64,000 bases of DNA from ZC4RG20 sp963702105 (GTDB taxonomy: Bacteria; Pseudomonadota; Gammaproteobacteria; Steroidobacterales; Rariloculaceae): contig OY969712.1 of the NCBI GenBank assembly GCA_963702105.1, forward strand, positions 3,782,001 to 3,846,000, given 5' to 3'. Shown in pieces: positions 43,238 through 51,650 of the stretch; the stretch's first letter is position 1; every line of letters starts with the position of its first letter. A model generated the notes under the pieces. The model saw only the letters and a list, made by a program, of their open reading frames with translations. It was not told the DNA's origin and ran no database searches. The translations under genes and the position numbers were made by a program.

Positions 43238-44479
43238 GTGAGCGTTGCAATCGGTGGGCGCGCCGAAATGCATGTGGCGACGCCCAATAGCAAACGCAGG
43301 CGAGGGCTGGTACCGATCAGACCGGTTCTCTCCAGGGCCGCCATCGGTTCGCGGCAGTCACCCGGCCTCCCAGCGCTGATCGACCATCCAGGCACAATCT
43401 TGACAACAAGTGGCCGCGCAGCCCTGGCATTGGCCTTGCGGGAAGTCGGCGTTCAGGCCGCCGACGAGGTCCTACTGCCGGCCTATCACTGTACGGCCAT
43501 GGTCGGCCCTGTCACAGCAATCGGTGCAACGCCGATCTTCTATAAGATGAAGCCAGACTTGAGCGCGGACTGGCAAGACGTTGCGCGCAAGTACTCGAGC
43601 CGCACGCGCGCTGCCATATTCGTTCACTATTTCGGCATGATTCAAGATCTATCCCGGTTCCGGCGGGACTGCGACGAGCGCGGAATTGCCCTAATCGAGG
43701 ACTGCGCCCATGCCCTCTACGGTGAGCGAAGTGGCGTATCGATCGGAAGGACCGGCGACTTTGCGATCGGTAGTCTAATGAAGTTCTTGCCGACGTTCGA
43801 TGGTGGTTGCCTAGTTTCGTACCGTCGACCTCTGCCGATACTGCGCCAACAAGCCCCCGGCATTCGATTCGAACTCAAATCGGCCGTAAACGTAATTCAG
43901 CGAGCATCGGAGCATTCCGAAGCGAGATCGAAGGAATGGCTGGAAGTGGCAGTCAACATCGGACGATCAGCGGCTGCACAATTCAGCGGTCGTGGACTGA
44001 AGTCGCCGGGGCGCCCCGCTCCGCGATCGGCAGAAGGAGGCGTTGAGTTCGAATCGTCCTGGGTAGACGTGCGCATGACGGCAACCTCTGGCTTCCTGCT
44101 GCGGCACTTCCAGCATCGGCGCGCCATCGAGCGTCGACGGCATCTGTATGAAGCCTACCTTCGCGCCATCGGGGAGACCCAATTAGGTCGCGCGTTCGAG
44201 CCCCTCCTGGAACCCGGCAACGTCCCTTACGTCTTCCCGTATCTTCTGAACCACCCGGAAGCGACATTCGATTCCCTTTGGGATGCCGGCATTCCGCTCT
44301 ACCGTTGGGAAGACGTGGCGGTCGGCTCATGCTCCGTCTCGGCGGAGTTTCGCGAGCGGCTGATTCAGTTCCCATGCCACCAGGAATTATCGGATAAGCA
44401 GGTCGCCTGGCTCCTCGCCACCGCCCGTAGCGTGCTACGGCCGGGCCGCAAATCCGGTACGCCGCCGCCTAGGGATTAA
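43238..44479 (+). CDS. DegT/DnrJ/EryC1-family aminotransferase-like protein
   Basis: The 413-residue PLP-fold protein has TSGRAALALALREVGVQAAD, LLPAYHCTAMVGPVTAIGAT, IEDCAHALYGERSG and GSLMKFLPTFDGGCLV, where Lys takes the PLP position. It is the sugar aminotransferase type that makes aminodeoxy nucleotide sugars. An internal segment (about 225-280) is longer than in standard members. A GTG start at 43238 with an upstream GGAG was chosen; ATG 43268 is the alternative. Confidence 0.82.
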   Translation: MSVAIGGRAEMHVATPNSKRRRGLVPIRPVLSRAAIGSRQSPGLPALIDHPGTILTTSGRAALALALREVGVQAADEVLLPAYHCTAMVGPVTAIGATPIFYKMKPDLSADWQDVARKYSSRTRAAIFVHYFGMIQDLSRFRRDCDERGIALIEDCAHALYGERSGVSIGRTGDFAIGSLMKFLPTFDGGCLVSYRRPLPILRQQAPGIRFELKSAVNVIQRASEHSEARSKEWLEVAVNIGRSAAAQFSGRGLKSPGRPAPRSAEGGVEFESSWVDVRMTATSGFLLRHFQHRRAIERRRHLYEAYLRAIGETQLGRAFEPLLEPGNVPYVFPYLLNHPEATFDSLWDAGIPLYRWEDVAVGSCSVSAEFRERLIQFPCHQELSDKQVAWLLATARSVLRPGRKSGTPPPRD

Positions 44480-44493
44480 GGATTTCAAAAGAT

Positions 44494-45546
44494 ATGGCAC
44501 CTAAATGGAGCATTTGCGGGATCGACGATCTCCGGGCCTCAGCACAAAGTTGGGATGACCTGAACCGAAGCGCCGCCAATTTGCCGTTTCTCGATTTTGC
44601 GGTTATTGAGGACTATTGCCGCCATTTCGGGGACGGAAACGAGCGCGGTGCCGTTTGTGAGTTGGGAGGTCAGCTGACGGCGGCGGCCATCGTTCGGCCC
44701 ATAGGCCGCGGACGATGGCAGACGTTTCAACCCGCTCAAGCACCGTTAGGCCTTTGGCTCAGCCTGCCGGAGTTCGACTACGCGACGCTTCTGAAGGCGT
44801 TAGTCGATCGATTGCCAGGCCTCTGCTCCATGCTTGGAGTTACCCAACAGGACCCGGACATCATTCCACGCCCTCCCTCGTCCGGCTTACTCGAAACGCT
44901 CGATTACATCGAAACGGCCCGCGTTTCGGTAAACTCCTCATTCGAGGAATACTGGAGAGCAAGGGGCAGCAACCTGCGGCAAAACGTGCGAAAGCAGCGG
45001 AACCGTCTGCAGCGGGAGGGGGTCTCAGTTCGACTTGAGCGCGTACGTTCAACCTCTGACATCGGCGAGGCCGTAGACGACTATGGGCGTCTCGAGTCGG
45101 CCGGATGGAAAGGCAATGAGGGAACTGCCTTGCACCCGAACAACGCGCAGGGACGGTTCTATAGAGCAATGTTCGAGTATTGCGCAATCAGAGGTGAAGC
45201 GTCAGTGTATAGCTATTACTTCGATGACCGACTTGTGGCATCCGATCTATGCGTGCATAGAGGTGGAGTATTGACAATTTTGAAGACCGCTTTCGATGAA
45301 AGCTTTAAGGCAGTCTCTCCGAGTTTACTCCTGAAGGTGGAGGCCTTCGAACAGTTGTTCTCCGACCTCGACATCAAGCGCATTGAGTTCTACGGTCGCG
45401 CGATGGACTGGCACAGGCGACTGACGGACGAGATCAGGGTCCTCTACCACACAAATCAGTTCCGTTGGGAGTGGATGAGGCGCTTACACAAGTATTGGAA
45501 CGTTAGAAGAGCACGGGCCGGAACGACGGCAAGCACCGCAACCTGA
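44494..45546 (+). CDS. FemAB/CelD-type GNAT acyltransferase
   Basis: The 350-residue protein is of the same type as 42034: FEEYWRARGSNLRQNVRKQR, ARVSVNSS and VYSYYFDDRLVASDLCVHRG, then ESFKAVSPSLLLKVEAFEQL. It probably adds an acyl or amino-acyl group to a glycan intermediate. It starts 14 bp after the aminotransferase, whose product amine is a natural acceptor. Confidence 0.8.
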   Translation: MAPKWSICGIDDLRASAQSWDDLNRSAANLPFLDFAVIEDYCRHFGDGNERGAVCELGGQLTAAAIVRPIGRGRWQTFQPAQAPLGLWLSLPEFDYATLLKALVDRLPGLCSMLGVTQQDPDIIPRPPSSGLLETLDYIETARVSVNSSFEEYWRARGSNLRQNVRKQRNRLQREGVSVRLERVRSTSDIGEAVDDYGRLESAGWKGNEGTALHPNNAQGRFYRAMFEYCAIRGEASVYSYYFDDRLVASDLCVHRGGVLTILKTAFDESFKAVSPSLLLKVEAFEQLFSDLDIKRIEFYGRAMDWHRRLTDEIRVLYHTNQFRWEWMRRLHKYWNVRRARAGTTASTAT

Positions 45547-45575
45547 GCCCGATCGCCGACGCCCGCGTTCCCGCT

Positions 45576-46823
45576 ATGAACACCGTGCTTATGATCGCAT
45601 TCCACTATCCACCCTACCAGGGCAGCAGCGGGACACTTCGGACGCTCAGCTTCTCCCGCTACTTACCCGAATTCGGTTGGCGCCCAATTGTGCTCACGGC
45701 CGTCGAGAGTGTCTACGGGCGGATATCCACAGGACCTGGTGCGCTGAGTCCGCCGGAACATGTCGTACTCGATCGCGCCTACGCTCTTGACGCGGCCCGC
45801 GACCTTTCGATTATAGGCAGGTATCCCGGGATAATCGCACTACCAGATCGCTGGGTCTCCTGGTCGATCCACGCCGTCTGGCGGGCGTTGAGACTGATTC
45901 GCAGGTACCGGCCGTCGGTCGTCTGGTCAACCTATCCGATTGCGACCGCACACTTAATCGGCCGTATCGTTCACGGCATATCCGGGACTCCCTGGATCGC
46001 AGACTTCCGTGACTCCATGACGGAAGAGAACTATCCGGAAGACTCGCGTCAAAGGCGCGCCTACCGGGCAATCGAAAGGTCTACGGTGCGCGCGAGCACC
46101 CGCGTAGTCTTTACTACAAGCGGAACTAGGGCGATGTACGCGGCACGATATGAGGATGTCCCCGATTCCAAGTGGACTGTAATTGCAAACGGGTTTGACG
46201 AGGAAGTGTTCGCGGCAGTCGAACCCGCAATACAGCATCAGCAACGGCCGAATCGGCCGCTCGTTTTGCTGCATAGTGGCGTGCTCTATCCGGTCGAGCG
46301 CGATCCGCAGCCATTTCTTGCGGCAGTTCAGCAACTGAAGGCGAAGGGTGCGATCAGTGCATCGACCCTGGCAATCAGATTGCGCGCTACCTCTCACGAT
46401 GATGTGATCAGGCCGATGATCAAGAACGCCGGCGTCGACGATATAGTCCGGCTCGAGCCTCCTATACCGTATCGAGAAGCCCTCTTGGAGATGCTGCAAG
46501 TCGATGGGCTGCTGTTATTTCAGGCGGCCAATTGCAATCACCAAATCCCCGCAAAGCTATATGAGTACATGCGATCCGGCCGGCCAATTTTCGCCCTTAC
46601 TGACCCTCGTGGAGATACGGCAGCGTCGCTGCGAGCCGCCGGCATCGGCCTGATCGCCGACCTGGCCAGCAAAACAAGCATCGAATGCAATCTGGAACAG
46701 TTCATACGCGGCGTGCGCGCAGGGACAGCTGCAACTGTGCGGCGCGAGTACGCCGAGCGGTATTCACGACGAGGCCAAGCTGCGGAATTGGCACAAGTAC
46801 TTGCGGATATTCTGGCCGGCTAA
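45576..46823 (+). CDS. GT4-like glycosyltransferase
   Basis: The 415-residue GT-B protein opens MNTVLMIAFHYPPYQGSSGT, with WSTYPIATAHLIGRIVHGIS in the acceptor domain. The donor half contains NRPLVLLHSGVLYPVERDPQ, QIPAKLYEYMRSGRPIFALT and DTAASLRAAGIGLIADLAS. The EX7E is replaced by the KLYEYMRSGRP form common in exopolysaccharide transferases. It lies 29 bp after the preceding gene, in the same operon. Confidence 0.85.
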   Translation: MNTVLMIAFHYPPYQGSSGTLRTLSFSRYLPEFGWRPIVLTAVESVYGRISTGPGALSPPEHVVLDRAYALDAARDLSIIGRYPGIIALPDRWVSWSIHAVWRALRLIRRYRPSVVWSTYPIATAHLIGRIVHGISGTPWIADFRDSMTEENYPEDSRQRRAYRAIERSTVRASTRVVFTTSGTRAMYAARYEDVPDSKWTVIANGFDEEVFAAVEPAIQHQQRPNRPLVLLHSGVLYPVERDPQPFLAAVQQLKAKGAISASTLAIRLRATSHDDVIRPMIKNAGVDDIVRLEPPIPYREALLEMLQVDGLLLFQAANCNHQIPAKLYEYMRSGRPIFALTDPRGDTAASLRAAGIGLIADLASKTSIECNLEQFIRGVRAGTAATVRREYAERYSRRGQAAELAQVLADILAG

Positions 46824-46877
46824 TTGATCCGTCCCGCATATAGTGCCAAAGCACCGACTAGAAATACTCTCATATCT

Positions 46878-47735
46878 ATGACTGCTACGTCGGATTCGAT
46901 AAAATACGTGTGTCCTGATTGCAAACGAGATTTGCGGGCGCTTTCTTGCGTGACGTGCGGCACATACTTCAGCGCAGCAGAGGGAATCCCGAACCTTTTG
47001 TCCCGGGCCCCCCGGTACGAAACAGCGCACCAAATCAGTTCGACCTATGATTCCATCTATCGGAATCATCGGAATGCCTGGGAGGACCAGGGGAGGCCAC
47101 CAGCTTTCATAGAATACTTCGCCGCACTGGTGGACACACTTCCTGGCTCACGGCTGCTGGAACTCGGTTGCGGCGAAGGCATCCTCTTAGAGGCTCTATC
47201 GGCCGAGAGCAAGGCTGCGATAGACATTTCCGCTTTGGCGTTGCAGAAGGCACAGAACCGCACGGGCGCCGATTGCGCCGTCGCGATCGCGGAACGCCTG
47301 CCATTTCCGGACGGATCATTTGATAAGGTGGTAAGCGTCGGCGTTATGGAGCATTTCCTAAATCAAGACGCCGCGATGACTGAGACCTTTCGCGTCCTCC
47401 GGCGCGGCGGCTATGCGGTTACGCTGCTTCACCTGGCAATGACGCCTCTTCAGGAAATTCAGCAGAAGGTGCGCGAATACCTGTTCCCCGTGCCTCATCC
47501 CGTCTCGCTTACACGGTGGCTAGTGAAGAAGATATTCTCGCCGATCCATCAACCCGTACAGCTCCGATTCACACTGACCTCCAGCCGTTCCTGCATGGAG
47601 CGCAACGGATTAGTAGTAGAACGCTGCATTCGCGCAAAGGATCGTCCGCGACCGCCCCTCGGCGGCCCACATGTGGTTATCTTCGTGGCTCGCAAGCCCC
47701 GCAGCGGCCTGGAACCATCCGAAGCAGCCGCGTAA
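46878..47735 (+). CDS. Class I SAM methyltransferase with N-terminal zinc ribbon
   Basis: The 285-residue protein has a Trm112-like ribbon (CPDCKRDLRALSCVTCGTYF, about 11-30), then a methyltransferase domain: LLELGCGEGILLEALS, AAIDISALALQKAQN, AERLPFPDGSFDKVVSVGVM and EHFLNQDAAMTETFRVLRRG. It probably methylates a sugar intermediate. ATG 46878 was chosen because the ribbon begins right after it. Confidence 0.85.
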   Translation: MTATSDSIKYVCPDCKRDLRALSCVTCGTYFSAAEGIPNLLSRAPRYETAHQISSTYDSIYRNHRNAWEDQGRPPAFIEYFAALVDTLPGSRLLELGCGEGILLEALSAESKAAIDISALALQKAQNRTGADCAVAIAERLPFPDGSFDKVVSVGVMEHFLNQDAAMTETFRVLRRGGYAVTLLHLAMTPLQEIQQKVREYLFPVPHPVSLTRWLVKKIFSPIHQPVQLRFTLTSSRSCMERNGLVVERCIRAKDRPRPPLGGPHVVIFVARKPRSGLEPSEAAA

Positions 47736-47997
47736 CCTATTTCCGTGTTTCCGGTATGTGCATTGCCGGACGACGGCGTCGCCCGTCGAACCAGTGCCAT
47801 CGTTTGGAACAATATTTCGACTGCCTCAGCCGACACCGACGGGATTGACGGGGCCCTGGGAGTGCCACATGCGCATGTGCTTGGCCGGGACAGGACCAGC
47901 GGATTTGTTTGGACATTAGGTTAAACTTCGGCGAGCTGCGGTAGACGAGAATTCGATACGCGGCAAAGTCCATGAAGGGACGGCTGATTGCTTGTAT

Positions 47998-48026
47998 TCG
48001 AAATTTCCCATGCCCATACTTATTAT
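47998..48026 (+). promoter_or_regulatory. Probable promoter of the riboswitch transcript
   Basis: TCGAAA (47998-48003), 17 bp, then TATTAT (48021-48026). A start about 7 nt later would begin transcription exactly at the riboswitch base stem. The remainder of the 512-bp gene-free gap (47736-47997 and 48112-48247) shows no gene. Confidence 0.4.
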
Positions 48027-48034
48027 GGCTTATT

Positions 48035-48111
48035 CGGCAATCCTGTTCGAAAGAAGGGGACGCAAAGCTACCGGCCTAACGGAGAGCGTTCCAATGGCAG
48101 GGGGGCTGCCG
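48035..48111 (+). promoter_or_regulatory. Cyclic di-GMP-I (GEMM-I) riboswitch aptamer
   Basis: All landmarks are in order. P1 pairs CGGCA (48035-48039) with TGCCG (48107-48111). A P2 hairpin is capped by GAAA (TTCGAAAGAA), followed by the invariant GGGGACGCAAAGC, CCGGCCTA, a P3 hairpin AACG-gagag-CGTT, and CCAATGGCAGG before the closing strand. It lies 136 nt before the start of the secreted propeller gene at 48248, so c-di-GMP should control that gene and those behind it. Whether it acts on termination or translation cannot be read. Confidence 0.85.
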
Positions 48112-48247
48112 CCAACCATCACGAGGATGAGTCGCCGATAGATTCCAAGCGCTTCTCGCCTCCTCGCTGGTAGCCCGCGGCAACATAATGCATCTTGACG
48201 CCACTATGCGACAGTGTGACGTCGTGGTTTAAGGATGCGATAGTGAA

Positions 48248-49471
48248 ATGCGTGTTCGTGGCGAGGTCGCTCTGATGGGCAATGCACAGTTTCGCAAGTC
48301 TTTTGTCGCTACCGTCCTGGTCTGGCTGCTATCCGCGCTAGCCGCCGCACAGGCGGGTCCGCTCGAGAACCTGGCTCCAGGAACATGGTACGAGGTTCCA
48401 AGTTCCCACTTGAGTTCGGTCGACCCCTGTCCGGCGCAAAACTGCTCATACTCTGGAACGGAAGGCCAAAGCGCCGTCATTGATGTCTGGGACGGCGCCG
48501 CGCTTGCGACCAAGTACGGGACAGAGGGCGGGTACATCGTGTGGGGCGGCGGCCATAAGGCATACAACGGAAACGAGGTTTACGTCTTCGATATCGCCTC
48601 ACTTCAATGGCGACGCCTTACTAATCCGGTCGATAACCCGGCCTGCAATATTACAGAAGGTGAGCTGCAAGACGGTTCGCCCTGCACGGCCCACACGTAC
48701 GATGGTGTTGACTACGATCCCGGCACAAATTCCTTTGTGATTCTCGGGGCGGCTGGTCTTGAGGATACCGTGGAGTCGAGCCCTCGCACTCACCTCTTCA
48801 GTCTGGACACGCTAACTTGGCGGCGCGGCGCGGTATACCCCGGAAAGAACCAGGGTATGTATGGAATGAGTGCGTACGACCCGAGTCGGGGTATCTTCTG
48901 GATGTACCCTGGTTACGACGCGCCGATCGGAAAGTACGATCCGAGCGGCAATTCCGGGGCGGGACAATGGTCCACGGTGAATGCATATAACGCGGATATC
49001 GGGGCTATGGCGGCAATCGACCCGTCGCGCGATATCATGGTCTGGACCGACAACTACCAGCATCATCAGCTTGTGGTATTCGACCTCAAGAACCCAAACA
49101 GTCCCGTTATCGCACAGCTCACGGGCGATACGACCCCAATGGACAACGTGGGAAACGGATTCGACTGGGATCCCGTGCAGAAGGTCTTCGTATCGTGGAT
49201 AAGCGGCACTAGTGTATACACGCTAACGCCGCCAGCGGGCGACTGGCGGACAGGAGCTTGGATATGGAAGAAGATTGATGCCGCATCAGGAAACACGGTA
49301 TCCCCTACGGCGCCCAATGCTAACCACACCTACTCCCGATGGAGATACGTACCGAGCGTAAATGCGTGGATCGTTGTCAACCGCACTACGGACGATGTCT
49401 TTTTCTATAAGCTGTCGGCAGGAGCCGCTGCCGTACAACCAAATAGCCCGACTTCATTAACGGTCAATTGA
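48248..49471 (+). CDS. Secreted kelch-like beta-propeller protein
   Basis: The 407-residue exported protein has a signal peptide (FRKSFVATVLVWLLSALAAA, cleaved near AQAG). Met10 (ATG 48275) is an equally good start. The mature part shows kelch-type blades: GGYIVWGGGHKAYNGNEVYV, FDIASLQWRRLTN, FSLDTLTWRRGAVYPG and YSRWRYVPSVNAWIVVNRT. Propellers of this kind bind or modify glycans outside the cell. The gene is first behind a c-di-GMP riboswitch and is followed 11 bp later by a second secreted protein. Confidence 0.85.
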   Translation: MRVRGEVALMGNAQFRKSFVATVLVWLLSALAAAQAGPLENLAPGTWYEVPSSHLSSVDPCPAQNCSYSGTEGQSAVIDVWDGAALATKYGTEGGYIVWGGGHKAYNGNEVYVFDIASLQWRRLTNPVDNPACNITEGELQDGSPCTAHTYDGVDYDPGTNSFVILGAAGLEDTVESSPRTHLFSLDTLTWRRGAVYPGKNQGMYGMSAYDPSRGIFWMYPGYDAPIGKYDPSGNSGAGQWSTVNAYNADIGAMAAIDPSRDIMVWTDNYQHHQLVVFDLKNPNSPVIAQLTGDTTPMDNVGNGFDWDPVQKVFVSWISGTSVYTLTPPAGDWRTGAWIWKKIDAASGNTVSPTAPNANHTYSRWRYVPSVNAWIVVNRTTDDVFFYKLSAGAAAVQPNSPTSLTVN

Positions 49472-49482
49472 GACGGAGACAC

Positions 49483-50595
49483 ATGATGAGGATGGTACTT
49501 GCCGGGCTGGCGATTATGGTTGCCACAATCGCATTTAGCACAAGTTCCAATTCGGCCCCGGCTTCGGCGGCAGCGACGCAGGACTTTGCTTCCGTTTGCG
49601 CGCAGCCAAGCGTAATCAGGTGTTTCAGCTTCGATACTGATGCAGACTTCAATCAAGGCCGCGGCGGAACACAGGGCGCGTACGGCGCCAACTTTGGACT
49701 GTTACCGCCATCCGGGACGTCCGATTACTCGCGCGCCATACGCGACACTGCGGAGTCGGCGGCGGGCGCAGCATCTCTTCGGTTCACGATTCCAAGCAAT
49801 ACGCCAGCTGACACCTCAGGCTCGTGGTTTGCGAACTTCAGCAGCGATCTCTCCACTCAGATGGGAGAGGGAGAAGAAGTATACGTGCAATGGAGGCAGC
49901 GCTTCTCTCCAGAATATTTGACTACGCGGTATGATGGCATAGATTCGCCTCTTGCTAACGGTTGGAAGATGGCCGATGTAAGCGCCGGAGACCTCCAAGG
50001 GTGCTCTCTCTCCGACACCAGCCTCTGCACCAGCACTTGCTGGGACTTTACGGTAGTCGTTCAAAACACGAACCAGATTGGCATCCCTCAAGCTTATACG
50101 AACTGTGGCGGCCCTTGGGTCTACTGGCCCCTCAGCGGGCGCACGACTAATGTAACGGTGCAAAACGTGGTGGGTTGCCTATATCCAGACTATGCGTCCC
50201 CCCCCTGTGTGAAGTTTTACCCGGATGAGTGGATGACATTTCAACTACACATAAGGATCGGGCACTGGAACACTTGGGATAGCACGATTCAAATGTGGGT
50301 AGCCCGCGAAGGAGAACCATCGATACTTGTCATCGATTGCAGTCCCACAGCCACAAACCCTTGTACAAATGGGCAGGACAATTCGGCCGCCAACGGGTGG
50401 TACCTTTATAATTCAAATGCAACTTACAAGTTGGGTAAGGTGTGGCTCACTCCCTATCACACGAAGAAGGATCCAACCCAAGTCACACCGACCGCGTACA
50501 CATGGTACGACGACCTCATAATTTCTAAAGGCAAGATACCAGATCCAGCATCCATACCTAGACCAGATCCGCCCACCTCGCTACAAGCTCGGTAG
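49483..50595 (+). CDS. Secreted lectin/lyase-like protein
   Basis: The 370-residue exported protein has a signal sequence MMRMVLAGLAIMVATIAFST. The mature part resembles a concanavalin-type beta-sandwich of polysaccharide lyases: RCFSFDTDADFNQGRG, EEVYVQWRQRFSPEY, KFYPDEWMTFQLHIRIGHWN and YTWYDDLIISKGKIPDP. Several Cys suggest disulfides. No catalytic residues can be assigned. An ATG at 49483 with GGAG upstream was preferred to an in-frame TTG at 49468. With 48248 it forms a co-transcribed pair of extracellular glycan-acting proteins. Confidence 0.8.
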   Translation: MMRMVLAGLAIMVATIAFSTSSNSAPASAAATQDFASVCAQPSVIRCFSFDTDADFNQGRGGTQGAYGANFGLLPPSGTSDYSRAIRDTAESAAGAASLRFTIPSNTPADTSGSWFANFSSDLSTQMGEGEEVYVQWRQRFSPEYLTTRYDGIDSPLANGWKMADVSAGDLQGCSLSDTSLCTSTCWDFTVVVQNTNQIGIPQAYTNCGGPWVYWPLSGRTTNVTVQNVVGCLYPDYASPPCVKFYPDEWMTFQLHIRIGHWNTWDSTIQMWVAREGEPSILVIDCSPTATNPCTNGQDNSAANGWYLYNSNATYKLGKVWLTPYHTKKDPTQVTPTAYTWYDDLIISKGKIPDPASIPRPDPPTSLQAR

Positions 50596-50785
50596 CGCGG
50601 CAGCCGAAGCTGCAAGGGGCGGCATTCGTCGAGGGGCGGACAGGCGCGAAGTGTCGTCATCCGGGTCCTCTACACTGAAGCCCCTGAAGAGGAAATAGGC
50701 GCGCTCGAGCATATACACAGGCACCACTTTCGTGCACAATTTCTGCCTAGGTCGTGCCGCGCCTGTTCCCTACGGCCTGAGAGCA

Positions 50786-51523
50786 ATGAAGATTCGCCTT
50801 GGCGCCCAATTCATTCTCGGCTTGATTGCAACGCTACAATCGTCGTTTGCATTCGCGTATTTCGATTTCGCCCCGACCGAGGCCGAATTTGCCCTCTGGC
50901 CAGAGTACTGTGCCGTCCAATACTCGTTCATTATGAGGGGACGAAATGAATTCGGCGACAGATATTCGTTGGCGCGGGCTGAATATTGGCGGGACCGGAT
51001 TGGCGAGCACACCTTCTTGGCCCTGCATCACTATTGCTCGTCCATTCATCTTCTCAGTCGCGCCAAGGCTAGTCACAGTAAGACGGCGCGAGATTTTCTT
51101 CTCCGCAGTGCGTACGACGAAGCGACCTATACGATTACCAGAGCCGATCCGAATAGCATCGTCTATCCAGACATGGTCATCACGTTGGCCATGATAGACA
51201 AGGAACGTGGGAATCTCCCTGCAGCCGTCTCAGTGCTCGAAGGGGAGATATCCAGTCGACCAACCGAGACAAAGGCATATACGGCACTTGCTATTATCTA
51301 CAAGAGCGAAAGAGAGCTTCCGAAGGCGAAAGCGGTACTGGTAAAGGCGAACGCAGCCACTGACGGTCAATCAGCGGACGTTCAATACACACTCGGGCTC
51401 ATCCAACTGGCAATGGGTGACGTGGACGGAGCGGCTCAGAGCGCCCATAGAGCCTACAAGCTTGGGTATCCCCTGCCCTGGCTCCGGAATAAGCTCAAAA
51501 GTATGGGTCGCTGGAACCCATGA
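50786..51523 (+). CDS. Exported TPR-repeat protein
   Basis: The 245-residue protein has a signal peptide (MKIRLGAQFILGLIATLQSS...AFA). The C-terminal half has two or three tetratricopeptide repeats (PDMVITLAMIDKERGNLPAA, KAYTALAIIYKSERELPKAK, VQYTLGLIQLAMGDVDGAAQ). TPR proteins in polysaccharide loci act as periplasmic scaffolds for export or polymerisation. The N-terminal part has four Trp and two Cys; its family is not recognised. Confidence 0.8.
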   Translation: MKIRLGAQFILGLIATLQSSFAFAYFDFAPTEAEFALWPEYCAVQYSFIMRGRNEFGDRYSLARAEYWRDRIGEHTFLALHHYCSSIHLLSRAKASHSKTARDFLLRSAYDEATYTITRADPNSIVYPDMVITLAMIDKERGNLPAAVSVLEGEISSRPTETKAYTALAIIYKSERELPKAKAVLVKANAATDGQSADVQYTLGLIQLAMGDVDGAAQSAHRAYKLGYPLPWLRNKLKSMGRWNP

Positions 51524-51650
51524 TCCTGTTCAGGGCTCGGCGTAACTGCTAGATGGGGTAGCCATAAGCGCGCTTCAACCGAGCCTATCGACAGAGGTCT
51601 TCAATGCACGCACTCTTGCTCGATGGCGTGAGCAATACTAGGCCGGCCGC

